64,000 nt of DNA from CAIWHR01 sp963734055 (GCA_963734055.1 CAVTFQ010000005.1:172072-236071); one strand, 5' to 3'. Shown: positions 25,018 through 35,284, counted from the stretch's first letter. The notes: a model not told the origin generated them from the sequence alone. Numbers and translations: made by a program.

Positions 25018-28000
25018 TCACACGCCTGACGGTTGCCGGCGATCGAGCGCACGCGCAAGCACCCGGATGGCGTGGACCGCCTCGCGGCCCGCGCCATCGC
25101 TGATCTGGTGCCGGCAGCTCGTACCGTCGGCCACGATCAGCGTCGCGGAGTCGGCGCCGCGCACGGCAGGCAAGAGCGAGAGTTCGGCCATCCGCATCGA
25201 CACGTCGTAGTGGGCGGCCTCGTAGCCGAAGCTCCCCGCCATTCCGCAGCAGCTCGTTTCGACGACGTCCACGGCGAGCTCGGGGACGAGGCGCAGAACC
25301 TCGCGGACCGGCGTGAAGGCGTCGAAGGCTTTCTGGTGGCAGTGGCCGTGGACGAGCGCGCGCTTCTCGGGGAGCGCGACGAGCGGGAGGCGCAGGCGCC
25401 CCGCCCGATGCTCCCGCGCGAGATATTCCTCGATCAGCAAGGCGCGTTCGGACAGCCGGCGGGCCGCCTCGCCGAGCCCCAGGACCAGGAACTCGTCGCG
25501 CAGCGTGAGCAGGCACGACGGCTCGAGGCCGACCACAGAGGCGCCGCGCTCGATGTGCGGCGCCAGCGCCGCGACCATCCGCCGCGCCTCGCGCCTCGCC
25601 TCGTCGAGCATGCCGGCGACGAGGTAGGTTCTTCCGCAGCACAGCGGTCGTGGCGGGTCGGCGTCGTCTGCGGAAGGCTGTGCGATCGCGACCCGGCGAC
25701 CCGCGGCTTCCAGCACGGCCACCGCGGCGTGCGCGTTCTCCGGTTCGAAATACTCGCTGAACGTGTCGACGAACAGCACGACGTCGGCGGCACCGGCGCT
25801 GGCACGATCGCGATGCGTCCGGAAGAACGTGTCGCGGCGAAAGCGCGGCAGCGAGCGGCGGGCTGAGAGTCCCCACCACGCCTCGGAAAGCCGCGCCGCG
25901 CCGGGCAGCGTGTCGCGCAGGTTCGCGATGCCCGGCCATCGCGCCGCCCACGGCGCCCATCGGGGCAGGTGAGCGATCACGCGATCCTTGAGCGAGACCC
26001 CGTGCGCGCGCTGCCACTGATGGTTGAACTCGATCTTCATCTTCGCCATGTCGACGCCCGTGGGGCAGTCGCGCCGGCAGCCCTTGCAGCTGACGCAGAG
26101 GTCGAGCGCCTCGCGCACGGCGTCGGACGCGAACTCGGATCCGAGCTGGCCCGAGAGCGCGAGCCGCAACGTGTTCGCGCGGCCCCGCGTCAGGTGGATC
26201 TCGTCCCTCGTGACGCGATAGCTCGGGCACATCGTGCCGGCATCGAACTTGCGGCAGTGGCCGTTGTTGTTGCACATCTCGACGGCCTTGCCGAAACCGT
26301 GCGCGGGGTCTCCCCCCGTTCCCGGCGCCGACACGGTGTCGGCTGCCGGATCGTGGTGCACGTTCCATTCCGACCAGTCGAGGCCGGTGTCGAGCGCGAG
26401 CGGCCGGTAAGCAGGACCGAAGCGGAACAGCGTCGCGTCGTCCATCCGCGTCCCGCGGACGATCTTGCCGGGATTCATGAGCCCCGTCGGGTCGAACACG
26501 TCTTTGATCGCCTCGAACGCGCGCGTGAGCCGCGGTCCGAACTGCCAGGCGACCCATTCGGTGCGCACGAGGCCGTCGCCGTGCTCGCCCGAGTACGCGC
26601 CCTTGTACTCGCGCACCATCGCGCTCGCCTCCTCGGCGATCGCGCGCATCTTCGCCGCGCCGTCGCGGCGCATGTCGAGGATCGGCCGCACGTGGAGCGT
26701 TCCCACCGATGCGTGCGCGTACCACGTCCCGCGGGTGCCGTGCTTGCGGAACACCGCGCTGAGCCGGTCGACGTAATCGGCGAGATGCTCGAGCGGCACC
26801 GCGCAGTCCTCGATGAACGACACCGGCTTGCCGTCGCCCTTCATGCTCATCATGATGTTGAGTCCCGCCTTGCGGACCTCCCACAGCGCCTTCTGCGCCC
26901 CGGCGTCGGTCAGCTGCACGACGCATCCCGGCAACCCCAGGTCGCCCATCAGCGCGACGAGGTCGCGGAGCGCCTGCGCCGGCGCGTCGGCCGCATCGCC
27001 GATGAACTCCACGAGCAGGATCGCGTCGGGCTCGCCGATCAGCGCGCGCTCGATGACGGGCCCGAAGGCGGGGTTCCCGCGCGCGAGGTCGATCATCGTC
27101 CGGTCGACGAGCTCGACGGCCGAGGGGCCGAGGCGAACGATGTGCCGCGCGGCATCCATGGCCTTGTACAGCGTCGGAAAATTGACGACGCCGAGCACGC
27201 GGTGCCGGGGCGGCGCCGCAAGACGCAGCGTGAGCGTGCGCGTCCAGGCAAGCGTCCCTTCGCTGCCCACCAGCAGATGCGCGAAGTTGACGCTGCCGTC
27301 CGCGGTGTAGGGCCGTTCGCTCTGCGGGCAGCAGAGGTCGATGTTGTAGCCGCCGACGCGCCGCACGACCTTCGGCACCTGCCGCTCGATCTCGTCGCGC
27401 TCCCGCGCCCCGAGCGCCCGCAGCCGTTCCACGAGGTCGCGGATCCGCGGCACCGCGAGATCCATCTCCCGTTCCGGGCCGAAGCGGGCCTGCGTGCCGT
27501 CCGCGAGCGTCGCCTCGATGGCGAGCACGTTGTGGACCATGTTGCCGTAGGCGATCGAGCGCGAGCCGCACGAGTTGTTGCCGGCCATGCCGCCCAGCGT
27601 GCACTGCGCCGAGGTGCTGACATCGACGGGAAACCAGAGGTCGTGCGGCCGCAGCCAGGCGTTGAGCGCATCGAGCACGATGCCCGGCTCGACGGTCACC
27701 GTGCGTTCCTCGCGGTCGAACGCGACGACGCCATTCAGGTGCTTGCTGTGATCGACGACCAGCGCCGCGCCGACCGTCTGCCCGCACTGCGAGCTCCCGG
27801 CACCGCGCGGGAGCAGCGGCACGCCGAGCTCGCGGCAGATGTCGAGCGCCGCGCGGACGTCGTCATCGGTCCGCGGGACCAGCACGCCGACCGGCTCGAC
27901 CTGATAGATCGACGCGTCGGTCGAATAGCGGCCGCGCGACGCGCGATCGAACAGCACGTCGCCCTGCACCGCGCCGCGCAGCCGTCGCGCGAGATCGCCG

Positions 28001-28050
28001 GCGCCGCTACTGGGCTGGTACACGAGCGGGCGGGCGTCCGGGGCGTTCAT
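25018..28050 (-). CDS. FAD-linked 2-hydroxyacid dehydrogenase fused to Fe-S/CCG domains
   Basis: 1010 residues from the ATG at 28050. N-terminal FAD_binding_4 domain (PLLPRGAGSSQCGQTVG, GGMAGNNSCGSRSIAYGN) and FAD-oxidase C domain with FIEDCAVPLEHL and SGEHGDGLVRTEW. These are followed by CVSCKGCRRDCPTGVDMAKMK, which binds a 4Fe-4S cluster, and a C-terminal pair of CCG elements (PLCCGRTY, SCCGMAGSFGYE). The layout is that of fused D-lactate/glycolate dehydrogenases passing electrons to quinone. Divergent from the glyoxylate-type aminotransferase, which suggests glycolate-like substrates. Confidence 0.9.
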   Translation of the reverse strand: MNAPDARPLVYQPSSGAGDLARRLRGAVQGDVLFDRASRGRYSTDASIYQVEPVGVLVPRTDDDVRAALDICRELGVPLLPRGAGSSQCGQTVGAALVVDHSKHLNGVVAFDREERTVTVEPGIVLDALNAWLRPHDLWFPVDVSTSAQCTLGGMAGNNSCGSRSIAYGNMVHNVLAIEATLADGTQARFGPEREMDLAVPRIRDLVERLRALGARERDEIERQVPKVVRRVGGYNIDLCCPQSERPYTADGSVNFAHLLVGSEGTLAWTRTLTLRLAAPPRHRVLGVVNFPTLYKAMDAARHIVRLGPSAVELVDRTMIDLARGNPAFGPVIERALIGEPDAILLVEFIGDAADAPAQALRDLVALMGDLGLPGCVVQLTDAGAQKALWEVRKAGLNIMMSMKGDGKPVSFIEDCAVPLEHLADYVDRLSAVFRKHGTRGTWYAHASVGTLHVRPILDMRRDGAAKMRAIAEEASAMVREYKGAYSGEHGDGLVRTEWVAWQFGPRLTRAFEAIKDVFDPTGLMNPGKIVRGTRMDDATLFRFGPAYRPLALDTGLDWSEWNVHHDPAADTVSAPGTGGDPAHGFGKAVEMCNNNGHCRKFDAGTMCPSYRVTRDEIHLTRGRANTLRLALSGQLGSEFASDAVREALDLCVSCKGCRRDCPTGVDMAKMKIEFNHQWQRAHGVSLKDRVIAHLPRWAPWAARWPGIANLRDTLPGAARLSEAWWGLSARRSLPRFRRDTFFRTHRDRASAGAADVVLFVDTFSEYFEPENAHAAVAVLEAAGRRVAIAQPSADDADPPRPLCCGRTYLVAGMLDEARREARRMVAALAPHIERGASVVGLEPSCLLTLRDEFLVLGLGEAARRLSERALLIEEYLAREHRAGRLRLPLVALPEKRALVHGHCHQKAFDAFTPVREVLRLVPELAVDVVETSCCGMAGSFGYEAAHYDVSMRMAELSLLPAVRGADSATLIVADGTSCRHQISDGAGREAVHAIRVLARALDRRQPSGV

Positions 28051-28155
28051 GGTCGTGGACGGAGCCGCCGAGTTGGTGCGCGGCCCCAAACGTGGCTATG
28101 ATAGCCGCGGCATCGCAAGGACGGTCGGCCCGTCGCCGCGATCCCGGAGGTTTCC

Positions 28156-29373
28156 ATGTTCGAGCTCGACGCACACCCGTCCGGGCGTCACTTCCTGCAG
28201 ATTCCCGGCCCCACCAACGTGCCGGAGCGCGTCCTGCGCGCGATCGACCGGCCGACGATCGACCATCGCGGTCCGGAGTTCGCGCGACTCACCCAGGAAA
28301 TCCTCGAAGGCCTGAAGGAGGTCTTCCGGACACGGGGCCCGATCGTGACGTATGCCGCCTCCGGCACCGGCGCATGGGAGGCTGCGCTCGTCAACACGCT
28401 GTCGCCCGGCGACCGCGTGCTGATGTTCGAAACGGGTCACTTCGCGACGCTGTGGCGCGCGATGGCGGAGCGCCTGGGCCTCGTCGTCGACTTCGTCCCC
28501 GGCGACTGGCGCAGCGGCGTCGACCCCGCGCGCGTCGAGGCCAAGCTCGCGGAGGATCGCGGGCATGCCATCAAGGCAGTGATGGCCGTCCACAACGAGA
28601 CGTCCACCGGCGTCACGTCGCGCATCGCCCTAGTCCGGCACGCCATCGACCGTGCCGGACATCCGGCACTGTTCATGGTCGACACGATCAGCTCGCTCGC
28701 GTCGATCGACTATCGGCACGACGAGTGGGGCGTGGACGTCACCGTCGCGGGCTCGCAGAAGGGGCTGATGCTGCCGCCCGGCCTGTCTTTCAACGCGGTG
28801 AGCGAGAAGGCGCTCGCCGCGGGCAAGCACGCGAAGCTGCCCCGTTCCTACTGGCGCTGGGACGAAACGATCGCGATGAACCGTCAAGGCTACTTCCCGT
28901 CGACGCCCGCGACCAACCTGCTCTACGGCCTGCACGAAGCGCTCGCGATGCTGCGCGAGGAGGGCCTCCCGAACGTGCTCGCTCGTCATGCGCGCCACGC
29001 GGAAGCCACGCGCCGCGCGGTCCGCGGCTGGGGGCTCGAAGTGCTCTGCCGCGATCCCGCGGAATACAGCGGGTCGCTGACCGCCGTGCTGTTGCCCGAA
29101 GGACACGACGCGGACCTGCTGCGCAAGGAGATCCTCGCGCGCTACGACCTCTCGCTCGGCACGGGGCTCGGCAAGCTCGCCGGTCGCGTGTTCCGGATCG
29201 GCCATCTCGGCTGGTTCAACGACCTCATGCTGTGCGGGACGCTGTGCGGCGTCGAGATGGGGCTCGCCGTGCGCGAAGTTCCGCACCGCGCAGACGGCGT
29301 GCAGGAGGCGCTCGCCTTCCTGCGGCAGGATGGCCAAACGACCACAACGAAGGCGCACAAACGCGCCGCCTGA
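28156..29373 (+). CDS. Serine-glyoxylate-type aminotransferase (class V)
   Basis: 405 residues. PLP-dependent fold type I: FLQIPGPTNVPERV at the start, YAASGTGAWEAAL, MVDTISSLASIDY (PLP-binding Asp) and VAGSQKGLMLPPGLSF with the Schiff-base Lys. C-terminal RIGHLGWFNDLMLCGTL is typical of the serine-glyoxylate/alanine-glyoxylate group. Converts glyoxylate plus serine or alanine to glycine. First gene of a plus-strand run with the TRAP transporter and CoA-handling genes. Confidence 0.9.
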   Translation: MFELDAHPSGRHFLQIPGPTNVPERVLRAIDRPTIDHRGPEFARLTQEILEGLKEVFRTRGPIVTYAASGTGAWEAALVNTLSPGDRVLMFETGHFATLWRAMAERLGLVVDFVPGDWRSGVDPARVEAKLAEDRGHAIKAVMAVHNETSTGVTSRIALVRHAIDRAGHPALFMVDTISSLASIDYRHDEWGVDVTVAGSQKGLMLPPGLSFNAVSEKALAAGKHAKLPRSYWRWDETIAMNRQGYFPSTPATNLLYGLHEALAMLREEGLPNVLARHARHAEATRRAVRGWGLEVLCRDPAEYSGSLTAVLLPEGHDADLLRKEILARYDLSLGTGLGKLAGRVFRIGHLGWFNDLMLCGTLCGVEMGLAVREVPHRADGVQEALAFLRQDGQTTTTKAHKRAA

Positions 29374-29420
29374 GCGCGGGCAACTCTCGCCCGCGCTCCC
29401 ACTGGAGGAGGAAGCTCGCC

Positions 29421-30428
29421 ATGGATAAGCATCGCACCGTCACACGCGCCGCCGCCACGTGCATTTCCGCGGCCGTCGCCGCGCTCGCACTGCTGCTGAC
29501 CGCTCCGCCGGCGCTCGCGCAGGTCGAGCTCAAGCTGGGCCACGTCGGCGAGCCCGGCTCGCTCTTCCAGAAGAGCGCCGACGAGTTCGCGAAGCGCGCC
29601 AATGCGAAGCTCGGAGGCAAGGCCAAGGTCGTCACCTACGGCTCGAGCCAGCTCGGCAGCGACGAAGAGATGATCCAGAAGCTCAAGCTCGGCACGCTCG
29701 ACATGGCGCTCCCATCGACGGTGATGAGCTCGCAGGTCGATCTCTTCGGGATCTTCGAGATGCCCTATCTCGTCAAGGACCGTGCGCACATGCAGCGGAT
29801 CGAGAAGGAGATCTTCTGGGCGAAGCTCGAGCCCGAGGCCGAGAAGAAGGGGCTCAAGGTGCTCGCGGTGTGGGAGAACGGCTTCCGTCAGATCACGAAC
29901 AACAAGCGGCCGATCAAGGTCCCCGCCGACCTCGCCGGGATCAAGCTCCGCGTGCCCGGAGGAAAGTGGCGCGTGAAGATGTTCCAGGCGTACGGCGCCA
30001 ACCCGAGTCCGATGAAGTTCTCCGAGGTGTTCACCGCACTGCAGACGGGCGTCATGGATGGCGAGGAGAATCCGTTCACGCAGATCTACTCGGCGAAGTT
30101 CCAGGAGGTGCAGAAATACCTCTCGCTCTCCGGCCACGTCTACACGCCCGCGTACCTGACGGTTGGCAAGACCAAGTGGGAGTCGCTGCCGCCCGACGTG
30201 CGCAAGATCCTCGAGGAGACCGCCAAGGAGACGCAGGCCTACGTCTACCAGGTCGCCGCGGCCGACGACGCCGAGCTGCTCGGCAAGCTCAAGCAGGCCG
30301 GCATGCAGGTGAACGACGTCGACAAGGGGGCCTTCATCGCCGCGAGCGGACCCATCTACGAGGAGTTCGGCAAGCAAGTGCCGGGCGCGAAGGAGGCGAT
30401 CGACCGCGCGGTCGCGCTCGGCAAGTAG
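29421..30428 (+). CDS. TRAP transporter substrate-binding protein DctP
   Basis: 335 residues from the ATG after GGAGGAGGAAG. Signal peptide ending PPALAQ, then ELKLGHVGEPGSLFQKSADEF. The family Arg that salt-bridges the solute carboxylate is in GIKLRVPGGKW, and MKFSEVFTALQTGVMDGEENP is a DctP signature. Periplasmic capture of a carboxylate for DctQM. 47 bases after the aminotransferase gene. Confidence 0.93.
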   Translation: MDKHRTVTRAAATCISAAVAALALLLTAPPALAQVELKLGHVGEPGSLFQKSADEFAKRANAKLGGKAKVVTYGSSQLGSDEEMIQKLKLGTLDMALPSTVMSSQVDLFGIFEMPYLVKDRAHMQRIEKEIFWAKLEPEAEKKGLKVLAVWENGFRQITNNKRPIKVPADLAGIKLRVPGGKWRVKMFQAYGANPSPMKFSEVFTALQTGVMDGEENPFTQIYSAKFQEVQKYLSLSGHVYTPAYLTVGKTKWESLPPDVRKILEETAKETQAYVYQVAAADDAELLGKLKQAGMQVNDVDKGAFIAASGPIYEEFGKQVPGAKEAIDRAVALGK

Positions 30429-30431
30429 GAG

Positions 30432-30938
30432 ATGACTCTCCGGTCGTTCCGCCGAGGATACGAGCGCTTCCTCGAGTGGATCTGCATCGCGCTGATGGCT
30501 GCGCTTGCCGCCGAGGTGACAGCGGGCGTCGTCTTCCGCTACTCGGGCCATTCCCTCGTCTGGTATGACGAGGTCGCCACCATCCTCCTCGCCTGGGTGA
30601 CGTTCCACGGCTCGGCGCTGGCGGTCCTCAGGCACGCGCACATGGGCGTACCCGAGATCGTGAGGATGCTGCCGGCCGGCCCGCGGGTCACCGTCACCGT
30701 CCTCGCGCAGTTGTGCGTGCTGGGCTTCTTCGTGCTGCTCGCCTGGGTGGGCTATTCGATTCTCGAGGTTCTCGCGACGGACCGGCTCGTTTCGCTGCCG
30801 CAGGTCTCGGTGGCTTATGCGAACTCGGTGATCCCGATCAGCGCCGTCCTCATCGTGGTGGGCCAGCTGCTGGTGTTTCCCGAGGTGCTGCGCGAAGCGC
30901 GCGGCGAAGTGATGCGCGCGGAGGAGGAGTCTGCATGA
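30432..30938 (+). CDS. TRAP transporter small permease DctQ
   Basis: 168 residues, four predicted membrane spans. FSG-type and WYDEVATILLAWVTFHGSALAV sequence characteristic of DctQ. It starts three bases after dctP and overlaps dctM by ATGA. Structural subunit of the Na+-coupled carboxylate importer. Confidence 0.92.
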   Translation: MTLRSFRRGYERFLEWICIALMAALAAEVTAGVVFRYSGHSLVWYDEVATILLAWVTFHGSALAVLRHAHMGVPEIVRMLPAGPRVTVTVLAQLCVLGFFVLLAWVGYSILEVLATDRLVSLPQVSVAYANSVIPISAVLIVVGQLLVFPEVLREARGEVMRAEEESA

Positions 30939-32218
30939 TCGGCTTCCTCGTCCTGGTCTGCGTGGTTGTGCTCGTGCTGATCAACGTCCCGATCGCCGTG
31001 GCGCTTTGCATCGCGTCGGTCGTGGCGATGCTCGCGACCCAGGGTGTCGGGAGCCTGCCCAACGTGCCGCTCGCGCTCTACCAGGGCGCGACCAGCTTTC
31101 CGCTCATCGCTATCCCGTTGTTCATTCTCGCCGCCGCGATCATGAACACCTCGGGGATCTCGCACCGGCTGATCGACTTCTGCCAGGCGCTCGTCGGCTG
31201 GGTGAGGGGCGCGCTCGCCCAGGTGAACGTGCTCAGCCACATGTTCTTTGCGGAGATCTCGGGCTCGGCGGTCGCCGGCGTGGCCGCCACCGCGTCGATC
31301 ATCATGCCCGCCATGAAGAAGCGCGGCTACCCGGGCCCCTTCACGGCCGCGGTGACCTCCTCCACGGCCACGCTCGCGATCATCATCCCGCCGTCGATCC
31401 CGATGATCCTGTACGCGGTCATGGCGGGCACTTCAGTGGTGCAGATGTTCGTCGCGGGCATCGTGCCGGGCCTGCTTGCGGCGTTCGGTTTCATGGGCCT
31501 GTGCTACTGGTACGCGGTCAAGTACAACTGGCCGGTGGAGGAGATCTTCCAGTGGGGCAAGCTCTGGCGCGCCTTCAAGGAGGCGTTCTGGGCGCTCACG
31601 CTGCCGATCATCATCCTCGGGGGCATCTTTGGCGGCGTGGTCACGGCGACCGAAGGCGCCGCGCTGGCCGTCGTCGCGGCTCTGTTCGTGGGCGGCGTGG
31701 TCTATCGCGAGCTCGACTGGGCGCGGCTGCGGGCGGCGATCATCGACGGCGCGGTGCAAACCGGTGCCGTGATGCTGCTGGTCGCCGCCTCGGCCCTGCT
31801 CGGCCTCTATCTCACGGAGGTGCAGCTGCCGCAGCGCATCGCGGCAGCGATGCTCTCCATCACGAGCGAAAAGTGGGCCATCCTCGCGATCCTGAATGTC
31901 TTCTTCCTCATCATCGGAATGTTCCTGCACTCGGCGGCCGCCATCGTCCTGGTGGTTCCGATCGTAATGCCGGCGGTGGCCGCGGCGGGGATCGATCCGA
32001 TCCATTTCGGCGTGATCGTGACGCTCAACCTCGCCCTCGGCCAGCAGACGCCGCCCGTGGCGAGCGTCCTCCTGCTCACCTGCTCGATCGCGAAGGAGAG
32101 CGTCTGGGACGTTACCCGCGCGAACGTGCCCTTCATCGGCGTGCTCCTGGCCACACTTCTGCTGATCACCTACGTACCCGTCGTCACGCTGGGTCTGGTG
32201 GACCTGTTCTACCGCTAG
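30935..32218 (+). CDS. TRAP transporter large permease DctM
   Basis: 427 residues with about twelve membrane spans. Signatures: LFILAAAIMNTSGIS, EISGSAVAGVAATASIIMPAM, SSTATLAIIIPPSIPMILYAV and GQQTPPVASVLL. It carries out Na+-driven translocation. The ATG overlaps the dctQ stop. Substrate not determinable, though the neighbours suggest a hydroxyacid or keto acid. Confidence 0.94.
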   Translation: MIGFLVLVCVVVLVLINVPIAVALCIASVVAMLATQGVGSLPNVPLALYQGATSFPLIAIPLFILAAAIMNTSGISHRLIDFCQALVGWVRGALAQVNVLSHMFFAEISGSAVAGVAATASIIMPAMKKRGYPGPFTAAVTSSTATLAIIIPPSIPMILYAVMAGTSVVQMFVAGIVPGLLAAFGFMGLCYWYAVKYNWPVEEIFQWGKLWRAFKEAFWALTLPIIILGGIFGGVVTATEGAALAVVAALFVGGVVYRELDWARLRAAIIDGAVQTGAVMLLVAASALLGLYLTEVQLPQRIAAAMLSITSEKWAILAILNVFFLIIGMFLHSAAAIVLVVPIVMPAVAAAGIDPIHFGVIVTLNLALGQQTPPVASVLLLTCSIAKESVWDVTRANVPFIGVLLATLLLITYVPVVTLGLVDLFYR

Positions 32219-32221
32219 TCG

Positions 32222-33001
32222 ATGGACGAAACCATCCTCGTCGAACGCGACGGACCGATGGCGACCGTCGTCCTCAACCGCGCCGACAAGCTCAATGCGC
32301 TGACCAGGCCGATGTGGCAGGGGCTGGGCGATGCGGTGCTCGCGCTGTCGGCCAACGACGATGTGCGCTGCATATTGATCCGTGGTGCCGGCGAGAGGGC
32401 CTTTTCCCCGGGCAACGACATCGGCGAGTTCGCGACCGACCGCGCGAACAAGGCGCAGGCGATCGAATACGGAGCCGTGATGCACGGAACGGCGCGCGCG
32501 CTCGCCGGCTGCCGCCACCCGCTCGTCGCGCAGATCCACGGCCTCTGCGTCGGCGGCGGGCTCGAGATCGCGGCGCTTTGCGATCTTCGCATCTGCGGAA
32601 CGTCGAGCCGGTTCGGCGCGCCGATCAAGAACCTCGGCCTCGTGATGGCCTATGCCGAGATGGCGCCGCTGGTCGCGCTCGCCGGTCGCGCCGTGACGCT
32701 CGAGCTGCTGCTCGAAGGCCGCATCCTCGACGCGGCCGAAGCGAAGGAGAAAGGTCTCGTCACCCGAGTCGTCGCCGATGAAGACGTCGCGGCCGAGGCG
32801 CGCGCGACCGCCGGGCGCATCGCCGACGGCGCGCCGCTCGTCGCCCGCTGGCACAAGAAGTTCGCGCGGCGGCTCGCCGAACCGCGTCCGCTCACGGCGG
32901 CCGAAGAGGACGAGTGCTTCGACTGCTTCGACACCGAGGATTTCCGCACGGGCTACGCGGCGTTCCTCGCGAAGACCAAGCCCGGGTTCAAGGGCCGATG
33001 A
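32222..33001 (+). CDS. Enoyl-CoA hydratase/isomerase family protein
   Basis: 259 residues, crotonase fold. Oxyanion-hole segments GERAFSPGNDIGEFA and GLCVGGGLEIAALCDLRICG are present. Among the usual catalytic Glu positions only part is conserved, so the exact reaction (hydratase, isomerase or hydrolase) is open. Three bases after dctM and overlapping the next gene by ATGA. Confidence 0.88.
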   Translation: MDETILVERDGPMATVVLNRADKLNALTRPMWQGLGDAVLALSANDDVRCILIRGAGERAFSPGNDIGEFATDRANKAQAIEYGAVMHGTARALAGCRHPLVAQIHGLCVGGGLEIAALCDLRICGTSSRFGAPIKNLGLVMAYAEMAPLVALAGRAVTLELLLEGRILDAAEAKEKGLVTRVVADEDVAAEARATAGRIADGAPLVARWHKKFARRLAEPRPLTAAEEDECFDCFDTEDFRTGYAAFLAKTKPGFKGR

Positions 33002-34215
33002 ACGCCACGCATGCCGGACCGCTCGCGGGGATGCGCGTGCTCGAACTCGCGCAGATCATGGCCGGCCCCACCTGCGGTGCGCTGCTCGCCGACCTGGGCG
33101 CCGACGTGGTCAAGGTCGAGAAGCTGCCCGGCGGCGACGACGCGCGCGGCTATCGCGAGCCGCGCGTCAATGGCGTGTCGGCGCCGTTCCTGATGCTGAA
33201 TCGGAACAAGCGCGGCCTGGCACTCGATCTCAAGCGGCCCGACGGTCGCGCGATCCTGCTCCGTCTCGTTCGCAGGGCGGACGTGCTGATCGAGAACTAC
33301 CGGCGCGGGACGATGGAGAAGCTCGGGCTCGGATACGATGCGCTCGCCGCCGAGAATCCCGCGCTGATCTATTGCGCGGTGACCGGCTACGGACGCGACG
33401 GCCCGTGGGCGGACAAGGGCGGCTTCGATCTCGTCGCGCAGGCGTTCGCCGGCTTGATGTCCATCACCGGCGAGCGGGGTCGCGCTCCGGTCAAGACCGG
33501 CAACCCCGTCTCCGACATCAACGCCGGCCTCCTCGCGGCCGTGGGCATCCTCGCCGCGTGGGCGCACCGGCTCTCCACCGGTCGCGGACAGATCGTCGAT
33601 ACCTCGCTCATGGAAGCGGCGCTGCAGCAGACGTACTGGCACGCCGCGACGTATTTCGCGACCGGCGAATCGCCGGGACCGCTCGGGTCCGCGCATATCC
33701 TCACCGCACCTTACCAGGCCTTCGCCGCGCGCGACGGGTGGATCGTCATCGGCGGCGCGAACCAGGCGAACTGGGAGCGGATCGCCGAGGTGCTCGGCCA
33801 TCCGGAGTGGCGCGACGACCCGCGCTTTGCGTCGAACTCGGCCCGGATGGCGAACCTGCCCGCGCTCGTCGCCGCGATGAGCGAGGTGCTCGCCCGCAAG
33901 TCCCGCGCCGAATGGCTCGCGCTCATGGATGCAGCCGGGGTGCCGGCCGGCCCGGTCCACTCGATCGGCGAGGCGCTCACGCATCCGCAGACGCTCGCGC
34001 GCGGAATGGTGGTCGACCTCGATCATCCGGATGCGGGGCCCGTGAAGGCGCTCGGCTGCCCGATCCACTTCTCGGAGACGGCTGCGCGCGTCGACCGCCC
34101 CGCGCCGCGCCTCGGCGAGCACACGCGGGAAATGCTTCGGGAGTGCGGCTACGCCGACGCCGAGATCGACGCCTTCGCGGCGGCCGGCGTCGTCGCGACC
34201 GCCGCGGCGGCCTGA
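32998..34215 (+). CDS. CaiB/BaiF-type CoA transferase
   Basis: 405 residues from the ATG at 32998. Family III CoA-transferase: MRVLELAQIMAGPTCGALLADLGADVVKVE, LDLKRPDGRAILLRLVRRADV, and the nucleophilic Asp in KGGFDLVAQAFAGLM. Transfers CoA between carboxylates. Overlap with the enoyl-CoA hydratase gene suggests that the two activate and process the acid imported by DctPQM. Confidence 0.92.
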   Translation: MNATHAGPLAGMRVLELAQIMAGPTCGALLADLGADVVKVEKLPGGDDARGYREPRVNGVSAPFLMLNRNKRGLALDLKRPDGRAILLRLVRRADVLIENYRRGTMEKLGLGYDALAAENPALIYCAVTGYGRDGPWADKGGFDLVAQAFAGLMSITGERGRAPVKTGNPVSDINAGLLAAVGILAAWAHRLSTGRGQIVDTSLMEAALQQTYWHAATYFATGESPGPLGSAHILTAPYQAFAARDGWIVIGGANQANWERIAEVLGHPEWRDDPRFASNSARMANLPALVAAMSEVLARKSRAEWLALMDAAGVPAGPVHSIGEALTHPQTLARGMVVDLDHPDAGPVKALGCPIHFSETAARVDRPAPRLGEHTREMLRECGYADAEIDAFAAAGVVATAAAA

Positions 34216-34246
34216 ACTTCGACGCGCGCGGGCGAAGGCGCGCGCG

Positions 34247-35092
34247 TCACGCGCGAGTCCGTTCGAGGGATGCGCGGTAGATCGCCGCGTACCTTGCAGG
34301 ATCCTGGCGAAACGTCGTCAGGCAGCAATCGCAGCAGAAGTAATACGCCGTGCCTTCGAATTGCTCGACGTGCTTGGGGGCGGCGATATCGACGGCAATG
34401 CCGCAGACCGGATTGATGAATCGCGCTCCCGACGCGGTCTGTCCGATCGCGGCAGAAGCATCCGGCGACGGCACCACCGCCTCCGGCTCGGGCGACGCCG
34501 CCGCAGCCGCCGACGCGCGACCGCGCAGGACCGCCAGCGCGCCGACGATCGCCACCAGCGCGATCTCCGCGGGCGCCTTGGCTCCGGCGTCCGGGCCGGC
34601 GGGGGCCGTGAGCCGCGCGAGTTGGTCCTCGCCGACGCCGCGCATGCGCATGACCTCGCGCAGCCTTTGCGCCTTGCGCCGACTCGCGATCATGAGGACA
34701 TGCGTCGCGCGGCTCTTGAGCGCGCGCTCGAGCGCGTCCTCGTCCCCCTGCCCCTGCGTCGCGACCAGCACCACAGGAGCCTCGTCCGGATTGTCCGTGA
34801 GGCGGATACGGAGGCGCTCGGCCAGGAACCGGGCTTCGTCGGCGGCCGGCGTGTCGCCGAGCACGCATAGCGCCGAGCGGCGGCTGTAGGGCTGGATGAA
34901 GAGCTCGATCGTGCCGTTGCTCGCGCAGGACATCGTGTGCTGCTCGACGTTCGCTTCGGGCTGGATCCGGTCGTTGGAGATGCGCACGAGCTTCGGCTCC
35001 CCGCTCCGGATCGCGTCCTCGGCGGCCGTCACGACCACGCCTTTCGCGCACCCGCCGCCCCCATCGCGGGAACCTCCAGGAACCCTGTGCAC
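34247..35092 (-). pseudogene. XdhC/CoxI-YHS protein, 5' truncated
   Basis: 281 residues in frame from a GTG. The text begins at what should be the middle of the XdhC_CoxI domain (GGGCAKGVVVTAAEDAIRSG, MSCASNGTIELFIQP), continues through the Rossmann part (HVLMIASRRKAQRLREVM) and ends with a YHS metal-binding domain (NPVCGIAVDIAAPKH, YYFCCDCCLTTF). The N-terminal 60-80 residues expected of CoxI are missing and the frame upstream stops after about 17 codons. Normally helps insert cofactor into molybdenum hydroxylases; none is nearby. The truncation point (about 35.1 kb) is also where the accessory region begins. Confidence 0.75.
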
Positions 35093-35284
35093 GGCGACCG
35101 CGTGCCGAAAACCTCTCCAGGGCTGCAGATACGACGGGACAAATTATAGGCCGGCAAGATCCCCTGTAAATGTTTCAGCTCGGCGCGCCGGTTGGCCGAT
35201 GTGCGGTCTGTCGCGCGGCGCGCTCCTGCGCCTTCACGTGGCGGCGCCATACAACTGCGACAGCAATCACTGCGGTCTGCAGAT

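Noticed and set aside
24956..27787. A 943-codon open frame inside the FAD/Fe-S dehydrogenase gene
   Set aside because: It is an Arg/Pro-rich frame produced by high GC; the 25018-28050 frame contains all domain motifs.
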